Below, one piece after another: positions 13,458 through 20,342 of a stretch of DNA of 44,156 nt (positions within the stretch are counted from its first letter, which is position 1; every line of letters begins with the position of its first letter). Source of the stretch: a virus; IMG/VR virus record IMGVR_UViG_3300034152_000193, positions 1 to 44,156 of that record. One strand, written 5' to 3'. The position numbers and the translations under genes were made by a program. The notes under the pieces were generated by a model. That model was not told where the DNA came from. It made no database searches and saw only the letters and a list, made by a program, of their open reading frames with translations.

Positions 13458-14898
13458 ACTTGAGGTTCTCCTCGGCTCTGAGTGCCTCTGGTGACTTGGC
13501 GAGCTTGTGCGGGAGAAGATCCGGTCTAAGAATGAAAACCTCATCGGCTTCTAGCCCTTTCGCTTTGTGGATGGTCATGAGGTTGATAGCGTCGTCTGAC
13601 TCAACCCCGAAAATATCGGCAAACTTGTCGAAAATATCAACAACACGGTTGCATTCTTCCATGACTGCCATGATTGTGTCGATTTTATCCTCAAGAATGA
13701 TCTGCTTTTCCTCGCGGTCATTTCTCTTGAGTTTCTCGACTTCCTTTTCGTGATAGGCTCGGAGCAAGTCTCGAAATTCCTCGACGCCCATATCCACATA
13801 TCCTTTGCAGATAGTTTTAACGAGTTCTTCGAGATTGTGCCCGATATCACGACCCTTAACAATAGCCTTTCTACCCTCGCGAATGAACCTCAGACACTCC
13901 TGCACTACGGGAGCAGTCGTGCGACACAGAACTACGTCTCCCGGCGCGGCCTGTGCTCGGAACTCATCTTCCTTAATGTTGTCAACAACTCCTTCTGGCG
14001 ATTTCTCAAACGGTTCGATGTCGGGAACAATGAGTGCGGCCTCAGCCACAACTGCCTTCGAGCACCGATAACAGATACTCAGCGGCAGCAAATGACAATC
14101 CATCATCATTTGAACATTCTCCATTGCACGACTATCCGCCCCGCGAAACTGGTAAATCGCTTGCCGACGATCACCAACATATAGAGCGCGTCCCTCAGGA
14201 CCAATTGCTCTAGACGTGAGTGCAATCTGCGCTGGTGTAAGATCCTGCGCCTCATCGACAAAAACAAAATCAAACTTAGGCACAGGAAGGTCACGACGAA
14301 CGGGGATAGCAATTTGATCGTCATAGTCAATCACCTTCGTCTTTTGCTGGTCAAGCTGGAATAGCTGAAGCAAGACGCCCTCGTAAACACTCAAATTGAT
14401 GTCAGGGATTTCAACATCAAATTGGTCAGCGATCTGTTGCCAGTTACTCGCTAGGTCTTCTATCTCGAAGACCATTTGTGCCTTCGCTAACGCTATGATG
14501 CGTAGCATTGATCCCTGAATCAGACAGAAGCGCTTGAAGTTTTCCTTCGTGTAGCTCTGTCTGGTGAGCTTCATGATGTCAAACTTCAAGATGTTTCTGA
14601 GTTTGTTCTCATTGACTTTGTACCAGCCAAGGAACTGTTTGCACACGCTGTTGCCGAAGCTATTGAGCGTATGCACTGTGACGTGGACAAGATGCTCCAT
14701 CCGGTCCTTCAGCTCATCGCGGATGTGACGATTGAACGCTAGGGCCAAGACGCTCTTGTCCTGGGGAACACGGTTGATTGCCTCCTCAATTACGGTTGTT
14801 TTACCACTGCCGGGTTTGGCCTCAACAAGGCCGTTGCCGGAGCCAGTGGCCACGAAGTCAAACACTCCTAGTTGATACTTGGACCACTGCCTACTCAT
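13369..14898 (-). CDS. UvrD/Rep-family superfamily 1 DNA helicase
   Basis: A 509-aa SF1 helicase. Walker A is EAKPGSGKTT (about residues 27-36), Walker B/motif II VDEAQDLTPAQ, motif III region YVGDRRQAIYQFRGAD, motif IV with SICYRCS, motif V MTIHKAKGLEADEVF and motif VI YVAITRAQTKL. It should unwind DNA 3'-5' with ATP. At 509 aa it is shorter than full UvrD (about 720), lacking large 1B/2B insertions, as in other phage versions. Likely roles are repair or recombination-dependent replication. Its start overlaps the preceding 33-codon gene. Confidence 0.92.
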   Translation of the reverse strand: MSRQWSKYQLGVFDFVATGSGNGLVEAKPGSGKTTVIEEAINRVPQDKSVLALAFNRHIRDELKDRMEHLVHVTVHTLNSFGNSVCKQFLGWYKVNENKLRNILKFDIMKLTRQSYTKENFKRFCLIQGSMLRIIALAKAQMVFEIEDLASNWQQIADQFDVEIPDINLSVYEGVLLQLFQLDQQKTKVIDYDDQIAIPVRRDLPVPKFDFVFVDEAQDLTPAQIALTSRAIGPEGRALYVGDRRQAIYQFRGADSRAMENVQMMMDCHLLPLSICYRCSKAVVAEAALIVPDIEPFEKSPEGVVDNIKEDEFRAQAAPGDVVLCRTTAPVVQECLRFIREGRKAIVKGRDIGHNLEELVKTICKGYVDMGVEEFRDLLRAYHEKEVEKLKRNDREEKQIILEDKIDTIMAVMEECNRVVDIFDKFADIFGVESDDAINLMTIHKAKGLEADEVFILRPDLLPHKLAKSPEALRAEENLKYVAITRAQTKLHWVSPGMADHRGGVSSLC

Positions 14899-14992
14899 AA
14901 CGCCTCCGCCAGCAGTATAGGAATACGAAAGTGAGACAGGTCACGGTTGCGATAAGACCGGACCACCACCAGTCTTGTTGCCAGAAGTTCAT
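14891..14992 (-). CDS. 33-aa single-span membrane protein
   Basis: ATG 14992 follows the upstream stop by ATGA overlap, and its TAG stop (14893-14891) overlaps the helicase start. It reads MNFWQQDWWWSGLIATV, then CLTFVFLYCWRRR. One membrane span with aromatic residues before it and arginines after it, so C-terminus in the cytoplasm. Too short for usual gene callers, but coupling on both sides supports it. Confidence 0.65.
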   Translation of the reverse strand: MNFWQQDWWWSGLIATVTCLTFVFLYCWRRRYE

Positions 14993-15231
14993 TTGAGTGT
15001 GATCTCCAGACCAGGATAGGTCTCGCCGTTTTCCTTTTGCTTCTCAACTTGTCGGAATCGGGCGTGCGGGAACAGTTCGTTCATGAGGTTGTTGAAGGCG
15101 GCGTTGTTGCGGGCTCGCTGTCGCACGAACTTGCACAACTTGGTGATCGCCCACAATTGTTGCACCGACATGGTGTCAAAAGCGCCGTCGATGGATTCTC
15201 TGAGTTCGTTCTTTTGCCATTGTGCGGCCAT
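14989..15231 (-). CDS. hypothetical protein (80 aa)
   Basis: Starts MAAQWQKNELRESIDGAFDTM. Helical, basic in the middle (KLCKFVRQRARNNAAF). No recognised domain. Close-packed between neighbours (1-base gap upstream, ATGA overlap downstream). Confidence 0.6.
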   Translation of the reverse strand: MAAQWQKNELRESIDGAFDTMSVQQLWAITKLCKFVRQRARNNAAFNNLMNELFPHARFRQVEKQKENGETYPGLEITLK

Positions 15232-15232
15232 T

Positions 15233-15535
15233 TTAAGACTCCGGTTTGACGATAATGTTGAGGGAACGCCAACGTTCGATCATGCAAGTGACGGCTTTTT
15301 CAAGGCCGGGAAAGAGTTTGTAGGCTTGCGGTGTGACGTTGCAAATCTGGTTTCCTCGCTCCAGAATCATCTTGACATTGTTGCCTTTGATTCTAAACTC
15401 AAGGAGACCTACGTCTTCGACTTCCATGATAAGTCGCCAAGTTCCACCTTCGCCGGCCATCAGGACCGGACGCTCGGTGTTCGGATGCTCATCAATCGAG
15501 AGCTTTGCCTCTGCAACTCTACGTCTGCCGAACAT
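15233..15535 (-). CDS. hypothetical protein (100 aa)
   Basis: Starts MFGRRRVAEAKLSIDEHP. Beta-rich centre (WRLIMEVEDVGLLEFRIKG) and a helical end. Unrecognised. An exact 14-bp palindrome (15388) encodes part of LEFRIK. Confidence 0.6.
   Translation of the reverse strand: MFGRRRVAEAKLSIDEHPNTERPVLMAGEGGTWRLIMEVEDVGLLEFRIKGNNVKMILERGNQICNVTPQAYKLFPGLEKAVTCMIERWRSLNIIVKPES
15388..15401. promoter_or_regulatory. dispersed 14-bp palindrome, exact copy
   Basis: TGATTCTAAACTCA, inside the 100-aa gene. Confidence 0.5.
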
Positions 15536-15749
15536 CTTCTTCCTTTCCGAAGGGTAACTGGTGCCAAACGCGCTCGTGAACGTAGAACAAGAGAACCTTG
15601 ATCAAAAACTCACAAACGCCCAATTTGCCAGCAAGAACCTAACTTCCGGTAAAAGCGTAGGCAAGGATCGGCGAGACTGGCATCGAGATCAACCGATAAG
15701 TAAATCCTTTCGCTACGCTCCTGATCGGCTTGCTGGGATCATGCTTCAT
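15519..15749 (-). pseudogene. DUF2061-like membrane protein interrupted by in-frame amber codon
   Basis: The frame from ATG 15749 reads MKHDPSKPIRSVAKGFTYRL, then a membrane span, then TGS and a TAG codon at 15641-15639. The same frame continues VLAGKLGVCEFLIKVLLFY, VHERVWHQLPFG and ends at TAG 15521. Both halves together match the DUF2061 layout (R-S-x-x-K-x-x-x-x-R, two spans, Y-x-H-E-R-x-W-x-x-x-P-F-G). The stop sits where family members have a variable, often large residue after TG. TAG is a normal stop elsewhere here (for example 472, 14891), so this is a nonsense mutation, suppressed readthrough or an assembly error. Starts overlap the upstream gene by 11 bases. Confidence 0.75.
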
Positions 15750-16017
15750 TGATCAGTATCTCCAGGTACTTGTCCCAGTGATCCGCGATATGGTTGTTGG
15801 CATCCAAGTCCAACGCTTCCGGGTTGCTGGCTTCCTCTCGCTTGAATGTGCCTTGGTCGATCGTGAACTCAAGAACCCTGACACTGACAAGCTCAACGTC
15901 ACCGGGAACACGGTATCGGCCGTAGCCGCCTGGATCTTCGGGTGGATAATAGTGATAGTTGACTTCAACCTCCATGATCGCCGAGACTGCTTCAATCGTC
16001 AGACGAGCGGTGCTCAT
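15739..16017 (-). CDS. hypothetical protein (92 aa)
   Basis: Starts MSTARLTIEAVSAIMEVEV; beta-rich first half with YHYYPPEDPGGYG, acidic helical end (DHWDKYLEILINEA). Unrecognised. Overlaps the upstream gene by 26 bases. Confidence 0.6.
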   Translation of the reverse strand: MSTARLTIEAVSAIMEVEVNYHYYPPEDPGGYGRYRVPGDVELVSVRVLEFTIDQGTFKREEASNPEALDLDANNHIADHWDKYLEILINEA

Positions 16018-16279
16018 GTCTAGGCTCCCATTGCCAGCGGTCACGAACCACAACAAAAGCGCTCGTTGCCTCGTCTATGACTGTTGACAGACGATGCACA
16101 CGATGCGGGCCATAACTGTTCGGCCAAGCAACAATCTCACCGTAGGACGGGTTGTGCTCCAAGCTGTGCAGAATTCTTATCCCTGCTCTGTTGATGGCTT
16201 GAGCTTCCATGTAATTGCCGATCGGTTGTCCGTTGAGTTCAAAATCACCCGTTCTCTGATTCACTTCCAGTAGTCTCAT
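15992..16279 (-). CDS. hypothetical protein (95 aa)
   Basis: Starts MRLLEVNQRTGDFELNGQP. Contains HRVHRL and a Trp-rich end. No recognised domain. The first codons carry an exact 14-bp palindrome that also supplies the stop codon of the upstream gene. Confidence 0.6.
   Translation of the reverse strand: MRLLEVNQRTGDFELNGQPIGNYMEAQAINRAGIRILHSLEHNPSYGEIVAWPNSYGPHRVHRLSTVIDEATSAFVVVRDRWQWEPRHEHRSSDD
16234..16247. promoter_or_regulatory. 14-bp palindrome supplying a stop codon
   Basis: Minus strand TGATTTTGAACTCA; its TGA (16247-16245) is the stop of the gene 16245-16643. Exact consensus match. Confidence 0.5.
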
Positions 16280-16643
16280 CGCAATACTCCTCAACTTCGC
16301 AAAGAAGGGCACGTCCAGACTCCGAGGGTCGCACGACTCTCAGTGACCTGACACGAACCTTATCATCCACAACCTCACACTTTTTGATGACATCGCGGCG
16401 AGCCCGCGTCATCAGCACGCATTTCCAGCCGATGCTGTGGTCATCATTCTCACCGCGAACGTACCATCCGAGCGTGTCGTCCAAGACCTCGGAGACAAAG
16501 GCTCGACCGTATACAAACGGTGGCTTGCCTTCCTCGATCTGCACGTGCAGTATCACGGGCGAGTCGTCATACGTCTTGAGAATGTCACCAGCCTTCGGCG
16601 GATTCTCGACGGTCTCTTTGTACTTCGATAACAAGTCACTCAT
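16245..16643 (-). CDS. hypothetical protein (132 aa)
   Basis: Starts MSDLLSKYKETVENPPKAG, then a beta-rich region (SPVILHVQIEEGKPPFVYG, GWYVRGENDDHSIGWKCVL) and a basic stretch. No family recognised. Overlaps the sigma-like gene's stop by 8 bases, so both are probably co-translated. Confidence 0.6.
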   Translation of the reverse strand: MSDLLSKYKETVENPPKAGDILKTYDDSPVILHVQIEEGKPPFVYGRAFVSEVLDDTLGWYVRGENDDHSIGWKCVLMTRARRDVIKKCEVVDDKVRVRSLRVVRPSESGRALLCEVEEYCDETTGSESENG

Positions 16644-17190
16644 TCTCAAGTCTCCTGTAGCGCTTACGAATGGCAGCGATTCTTCGGAAAATGTTGCCCT
16701 TGTGAAGGGCCAAACGGTGTCCAATCTCAGTTACGCTGTGACCGGTTTGTAGCAAGTCCACTATTTCCCGGTCAGTTCTATCCTTTGTGATAGCATTGAC
16801 CGTTTCTTCAACTGTGACCGCCGTGTGCTGAGTATAACCAGCAGCGTCATCCTCGTGCAAGTCAAAGTGAAGATACGGTGAACCATCCTTATCAGAAATG
16901 TACTCCTGTCTCCTCTGTGCCCTCCTCACATCTCTGTGTATGAAGGTTGCGATGTAGGCGTCTGGGCTGTCGTGTGTGAGTTTGCCCTCAGCAATGTAAT
17001 GAACTGCTTTGACTACAGCGAACAAGGCAACCGAACATAGTTCTGACCGGTTTCTACACCGTTTCACTACGGACATTGCAAGTCGCATGTGTCCTTCGAT
17101 CATTTCATTTATTGCCGCGGGGTCTCCTCTCTTGACAGCTTCAGTCACGGTGGGGAGCCGTGACTTCTTAATCCTTGGCGGCAGTCTCAT
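16636..17190 (-). CDS. sigma-70-like RNA polymerase factor
   Basis: A 184-aa protein. Residues 22-90 match sigma region 2: IEGHMRLAMSVVKRC, then ALFAVVKAVHYI and DAYIATFIHRDVRRAQRR, the last resembling the -10-melting segment. Residues 135-180 form region 4: DREIVDLLQTGHSVTEIGHRL followed by IFRRIAAIRKRYRRL, a helix-turn-helix for -35 contact. Small phage-encoded sigma factors direct late transcription; with the window's non-standard -35 sequence (about 33.4-33.75 kb) this is a natural candidate regulator. Neither region is long enough for a full housekeeping sigma. ATGA coupling on the 5' side. Confidence 0.75.
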   Translation of the reverse strand: MRLPPRIKKSRLPTVTEAVKRGDPAAINEMIEGHMRLAMSVVKRCRNRSELCSVALFAVVKAVHYIAEGKLTHDSPDAYIATFIHRDVRRAQRRQEYISDKDGSPYLHFDLHEDDAAGYTQHTAVTVEETVNAITKDRTDREIVDLLQTGHSVTEIGHRLALHKGNIFRRIAAIRKRYRRLENE

Positions 17191-17393
17191 GTTGGTCTCC
17201 CGTCGATCACATTCAACAATTCCAATAAATCAGGCCCTCTCCTACGCTTGGGGCTGTAACGATAGTCGCGAGCCAGTGGGCTTCTGTTCGATGGTCCGCG
17301 CGCTTTCTGAGGTCGTTTGATTTTGAACGCACGTTTCAAAGCCCAACCTTCCGCTTCCGCAGCACTGTCAATCGGCGACCACTCAATAGTCAT
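17187..17393 (-). CDS. small basic hypothetical protein (68 aa)
   Basis: Starts MTIEWSPIDSAAEAEGWAL and is very basic in the middle (KIKRPQKARGPSNRS, YSPKRRRGP). Could bind nucleic acid. It sits between the mini ParB-fold gene and the sigma-like gene, with ATGA overlaps on both sides, so it may act with them. Confidence 0.6.
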   Translation of the reverse strand: MTIEWSPIDSAAEAEGWALKRAFKIKRPQKARGPSNRSPLARDYRYSPKRRRGPDLLELLNVIDGRPT

Positions 17394-17587
17394 TTCTTAA
17401 TCTCCAGAACATCAATCAACTTAACAGACCCGTCTGGATACTCGGCATAGACCGGGATACCCAAACCCTGAGCAACATTAAAACGGTGGTGACCCTGTAT
17501 CAGCGTGTTCTCGAAATCCACCATGATCGGCGGAGTCTTTGAAACGAGCCTTACGAGCCTCCGAATCAGCGAAGTACGAACACGCAT
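17390..17587 (-). CDS. mini ParB/Srx-fold protein
   Basis: A 65-aa protein carrying the ParB N-terminal signature: TPPIMVD, FENTLIQGHHRFNVAQG, LGIPVYAEYPDG. The G-H-H-R element matches the nucleotide-binding motif of ParB (GxxRxxA) and of ParB-like nucleases. No DNA-binding domain follows. It overlaps the upstream gene by 110 bases; a shorter start at ATG 17524 would cut into the motif set. It could be a free-standing CTPase-like or nuclease domain, or a remnant of a larger ParB. Confidence 0.6.
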   Translation of the reverse strand: MRVRTSLIRRLVRLVSKTPPIMVDFENTLIQGHHRFNVAQGLGIPVYAEYPDGSVKLIDVLEIKK

Positions 17588-17981
17588 CGTTTTTCCATCC
17601 TTTCATAAAGAATTTGCGTTCGTCCGCAGCTTCCAAGCTGTCTAGACCGCACCAGGCGCGTATTCCCCACCACTCCTCGTTGGGAACCGTATCACAGATA
17701 GCATCAACGATGCTGTCAAGACGCTGCATCACGGCTTTACTGGTATTCTTTGGCAGATACCAGAAGCAAGTAGTTGGTATGCAGTGATGCTGCACATTGG
17801 GTGAGATTTGGAAGGCAACCATCCGCCAGACGTAGATAGCGTAACGGCTCTCGGCGGAATCGTGGATCTTGGGGCGGGAACTTCTGAGTTTCCAATCACG
17901 AACAACACGACGAACAATCGCCATGTCTTCGGCTGATAGCTTTCTCCATAAAGCCTGCATGTCTATTCGAGGCATGTTCAT
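17478..17981 (-). CDS. conserved-looking hypothetical phage protein (167 aa)
   Basis: Starts MNMPRIDMQALWRKLSAED. It has a helix-rich core with NVQHHCIPTTCFWYLP and NEEWWGIRAWCGLDS, a pattern I associate with an uncharacterised phage family. The C-terminal 35 residues overlap the mini-ParB gene in another frame and look disordered. No enzyme motif. Confidence 0.6.
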   Translation of the reverse strand: MNMPRIDMQALWRKLSAEDMAIVRRVVRDWKLRSSRPKIHDSAESRYAIYVWRMVAFQISPNVQHHCIPTTCFWYLPKNTSKAVMQRLDSIVDAICDTVPNEEWWGIRAWCGLDSLEAADERKFFMKGWKNDACSYFADSEARKARFKDSADHGGFREHADTGSPPF

Positions 17982-18007
17982 CTTCAGATCCCTTTGATCT
18001 TCAGCTA

Positions 18008-18021
18008 TGATTCTAAAATCA
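18008..18021. promoter_or_regulatory. 14-bp palindrome supplying a stop codon
   Basis: Minus strand TGATTTTAGAATCA; its TGA (18021-18019) is the stop of the 54-aa zinc protein. Exact match. Confidence 0.5.
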
Positions 18022-18183
18022 GCCGGTCACTTCTTCGTTGAAGGTCGTGATCACTTTGTCAATTTTGTTGAAGAGTTCACTACGACACTCAAAACAAAGC
18101 ACCGGCAACAATTCCATTCCGCCAAGACGAATGACTGTTCCAAAAGCCTCGTCACTACCACAGTGTTCACACTTGCGTTTCAT
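18019..18183 (-). CDS. 54-aa zinc-finger-like protein
   Basis: Frame from ATG 18183: MKRKCEHCGSDEAFG, then VIRLGGMELLPVLCFECRS and a short acidic end. Two CxxC pairs (CEHC and CFEC) 22 residues apart form a four-cysteine zinc site. It fills the gap between two genes with a 2-base spacing upstream. Its stop codon lies in an exact copy of the 14-bp palindrome. Probable small regulatory or nucleic-acid-binding protein. Confidence 0.7.
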   Translation of the reverse strand: MKRKCEHCGSDEAFGTVIRLGGMELLPVLCFECRSELFNKIDKVITTFNEEVTG

Positions 18184-18185
18184 GA

Positions 18186-18551
18186 TTAGTACAGCCAATA
18201 CGTTGTGAAGTCGCTTGGTGAGTAATAGTCAACCCATTCTGGTGCGCCGTTGGCCGCACCCTGGTGTCTGCGTTCAGTCTCATGCGGTATGACCCGCGTC
18301 AAGACTTCCGGTACTCCCGGTTCAGGCTCACCTGGGATCGGCGGATCTTGAACATCGACGATGAAGTTATAGTTTCGATCCAGATAGTAACCTCGCTTCG
18401 AGGTCGGATGGTAGATCAAAACGTAGGGTTGTGTGAAATGCCACAACCATTCAGCCTTCTGCTGATCCATCGGCGATTCGCACATTCCATTGATTTCAAC
18501 CTCAAGTTTCGCCGCCTCGTGCAAATACAAAAACGCTCGTCTGCTTAACAT
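18186..18551 (-). CDS. hypothetical protein (121 aa)
   Basis: Starts MLSRRAFLYLHEAAKLEVE. Contains a Pro/Glu-rich linker (PPIPGEPEPGVPEV) and a Tyr/Trp-rich end (EWVDYYSPSDFTTYWLY). ATG 18551 is 4 bases after the upstream stop. Longer frame to 18683 overlaps a good gene and is rejected. Function unknown. Confidence 0.6.
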   Translation of the reverse strand: MLSRRAFLYLHEAAKLEVEINGMCESPMDQQKAEWLWHFTQPYVLIYHPTSKRGYYLDRNYNFIVDVQDPPIPGEPEPGVPEVLTRVIPHETERRHQGAANGAPEWVDYYSPSDFTTYWLY

Positions 18552-18555
18552 AGCA

Positions 18556-18753
18556 CTAACCTCCAAAAGCATCCAACGCGAACTCGATTTCCTTATGACT
18601 AATTGAAACTCCGTTGCTGAAGTTGACGTGTGTCCTGGTGATACCAGTGACTTTGACGATCTGCGGTTCCGCATCAGGATCAATCAGATCACCGTTGCTT
18701 GTGAGTTTGACCTCAGTCCCGATTCCCAAAATGTGTCTTGAGTTTGAACTCAT
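18556..18753 (-). CDS. first gene behind the consensus promoter (65 aa)
   Basis: Starts MSSNSRHILGIGTEVKLTS. Short beta-rich protein resembling an SH3-like or YopX-type small phage protein (EVKLTSNGD, QIVKVTGITRTHVNF). ATG 18753 with GTGGAG 9 bases upstream; the frame could also start at TTG 18774. The start codon itself lies in an exact 14-bp palindrome (ATGAGTTCAAACTCA), 50 bases downstream of a perfect promoter. It is the likely first product of an early transcript. Confidence 0.65.
   Translation of the reverse strand: MSSNSRHILGIGTEVKLTSNGDLIDPDAEPQIVKVTGITRTHVNFSNGVSISHKEIEFALDAFGG
18739..18752. promoter_or_regulatory. 14-bp palindrome on the start codon downstream of P18.8
   Basis: TGAGTTTGAACTCA; on the minus strand its T is the T of ATG 18753. 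It lies about 40 bases downstream of the predicted start of transcription, a classic roadblock position. Confidence 0.6.
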
Positions 18754-18800
18754 GAACTCAACTCCACTTGACAAGTAAAATTCGATAGTCCGGCTACACT

Positions 18801-18829
18801 ATTATACTATATTTTCGAGCGCTTGTCAA
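18801..18829 (-). promoter_or_regulatory. consensus sigma-70 promoter (P18.8)
   Basis: On the minus strand TTGACA (18829-18824), a 17-base spacer, and TATAAT (18806-18801) are both perfect. Transcription would start near 18794 and read the 18556-18753 gene and on leftward. Exact 14-bp palindromes flank it at 18739-18752 and 18868-18881. It suggests a strong early promoter under repression. Confidence 0.85.
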
Positions 18830-18867
18830 GCGACTAAAAATTTTTTCTTTTTCCTGAGTTGAGTTTT

Positions 18868-18881
18868 TGAGTTTGAAATCA
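18868..18881. promoter_or_regulatory. 14-bp palindrome upstream of P18.8 and on a stop codon
   Basis: Minus strand TGATTTCAAACTCA; its TGA (18881-18879) is the stop of the 58-aa gene. Lies 40 bases upstream of the -35 of P18.8. Exact match. Confidence 0.55.
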
Positions 18882-19055
18882 ATCGTAGAATTTCACAAGT
18901 TCCATCACATCAATCGAGTCTGGACTCACGTGCGTGTGAACACTCATGTAGTTAGCCGTCGCGACAACGATCGCCCAACGCTTCAACGGACGCGGTAGCA
19001 AGCGCGCCCAGAAATGCCAAAACCGACTGTGATCTTTACCATGCCACTTGAACAT
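18879..19055 (-). CDS. 58-aa hypothetical protein
   Basis: Frame from ATG 19055: MFKWHGKDHSRFWHFWARLL, then PRPLKRWAIVVATANYMSV. A strong RBS (AGGAGACGGAG) immediately precedes it and it overlaps the sulfotransferase stop by 20 bases. Aromatic and basic at its N-terminus with a hydrophobic helix in the middle, possibly membrane-associated. Missed by size-limited gene callers. The last gene before P18.8. Confidence 0.65.
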   Translation of the reverse strand: MFKWHGKDHSRFWHFWARLLPRPLKRWAIVVATANYMSVHTHVSPDSIDVMELVKFYD

Positions 19056-19533
19056 CTCCGTCTCCTGTGATTTTGATCTCGGGAAGTGCTATTCCTGGAA
19101 TTACCTCTTGGAATGGCTTACCGTCGCGGACCTTACCTTTGCCGCGATGTGGAATCTCAGTTCTAGGCCAACCTACCTCATCACAGAACACATCGAAATC
19201 ATCTTGTAGGTGCTCGAATCGCAGGACGTGTGTCGCATATGGCAGACCGTAGAACATTCCACGATCAAGCCACATGAAATCGGATTCTTGCTCCAGCCAA
19301 TCGTGGAAACTACCCTCAAAATGTCGTCGCACGTAATACCACGAAACAAGGGTGTCGAATGCGTTGCGCACAACACATCCGACTTTCCAATCAGGACGAA
19401 GGATCTCAGGACTTACACCATGCTTTGTCCCTACCAGTTTCAGGTTCATCCCGTTGAATACTGAAGACAATGAAGTCGAGGCTGCCCTCGGATGTAAGAT
19501 AAAAGCTGCCTTGCGTGCGTTATCCACGTACAT
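19036..19533 (-). CDS. sulfotransferase-family protein
   Basis: A 165-aa protein. The PAPS 5'-phosphosulfate loop is AAFILHPRAASTSL (K/R-x-A/G-x-T-S pattern), and the 3'-phosphate motif is VVRNAFDTLVSWY, close to VRNPFDRLVSAY of Sulfotransfer_2 enzymes. These transfer sulfate from PAPS to carbohydrates or other hydroxyls. ATG 19533 places the loop near the N-terminus; the open frame to 19626 overlaps the upstream gene. At 165 aa it is shorter than most (200-300), so it may be a minimal or partly degraded enzyme. The target could be host surface glycans or phage DNA/lipid. Confidence 0.8.
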   Translation of the reverse strand: MYVDNARKAAFILHPRAASTSLSSVFNGMNLKLVGTKHGVSPEILRPDWKVGCVVRNAFDTLVSWYYVRRHFEGSFHDWLEQESDFMWLDRGMFYGLPYATHVLRFEHLQDDFDVFCDEVGWPRTEIPHRGKGKVRDGKPFQEVIPGIALPEIKITGDGDVQVAW

Positions 19534-19573
19534 GCGTGTGCGCCTTAAAAATAAATATTGAACGTGCCCGCGC

Positions 19574-20185
19574 CTACGCGAAGCGAGGTGGCCCTTTGTA
19601 TGCGGCTGGCATTTCTTTGAGTCCAATCTTGTCAGGGAAGACCGGCTCGGGTTTCAGGTCTGTCCTACCGCGGTTCACGATTGCGTTCAGGAAACTTTGT
19701 CCGAGTTTGTGCTCATTTTTCATAAAGACGTAGAACGTGGCGATTTTGATCGGCGGCTTTTCCTTCGGCAGTACCGGACCAGACGGATCAAGCCAAAGCT
19801 GCTTTTCACTGTCCCAAGCGACAACGTGCCACCAGTTCTGGTCCCACCTTTGCCCGTAGACGACGCCGTTGTACCTCTTGAGGTAGTTCTCGACTCTGGC
19901 ATATGCCTTCTCTCGCTCAAAGAGTTCTCGGGTTTGCACGCCGTCCGACGTCACCACAGGGATTGTTTCAATCGGAGTTATTGACCACCCACAATTGAGT
20001 GCAAAATCAATAATCTCCTGAATGTCGAAACCGGCACGGCACATCGGCTCCCGTAGGTCAGGAAACACGATCTCGGACCCATCGTGCCCAATGCCATCAA
20101 TTAGCTCTTGGATCTCAATGTCCATGACCATAGCCGCTGCGGCTACACTGCATGACCATCTATTCGGTTGTCCCCGGAATCTCAT
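19574..20185 (-). CDS. cysteine-peptidase-like (C39/papain-fold) protein
   Basis: A 203-aa protein. The N-terminus GQPNRWSCSVAAAAM mimics the Q-x5-C active-site helix of C39-type peptidases (Cys12). WWHVVAWDSEKQLWLDPSG supplies His and Asp in the usual order. No signal peptide. Such domains cleave double-glycine leaders or process peptides; here it might process a phage protein or act on a host one. The C-terminal 50 residues look like a basic extension. 26-base overlap with the upstream gene. Confidence 0.65.
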   Translation of the reverse strand: MRFRGQPNRWSCSVAAAAMVMDIEIQELIDGIGHDGSEIVFPDLREPMCRAGFDIQEIIDFALNCGWSITPIETIPVVTSDGVQTRELFEREKAYARVENYLKRYNGVVYGQRWDQNWWHVVAWDSEKQLWLDPSGPVLPKEKPPIKIATFYVFMKNEHKLGQSFLNAIVNRGRTDLKPEPVFPDKIGLKEMPAAYKGPPRFA

Positions 20186-20342
20186 AGTCTTTGAGCCTTT
20201 GCTTGTCTCGATGTCTCTCTGCCCGATTCATTGCTTTCTTGTTCGGTCGTCCAGGGTCGCGTAGATGCTTACCCTCGCCGTTCGCTCTGCGAGACCAATA
20301 CTCATGGCCCGGACCTTTCCCACCCTTCTTCGATCTACTCAA
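20160..20342 (-). CDS. small basic phage protein (60 aa)
   Basis: Starts MSRSKKGGKGPGHEYWSRRA and is strongly basic throughout (KKAMNRAERHRDKQRL). The opening matches a short uncharacterised family common in phages. Likely nucleic-acid or ribosome associated; inference. 8-base overlap with the NYN-like gene. Confidence 0.7.
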   Translation of the reverse strand: MSRSKKGGKGPGHEYWSRRANGEGKHLRDPGRPNKKAMNRAERHRDKQRLKDYEIPGTTE

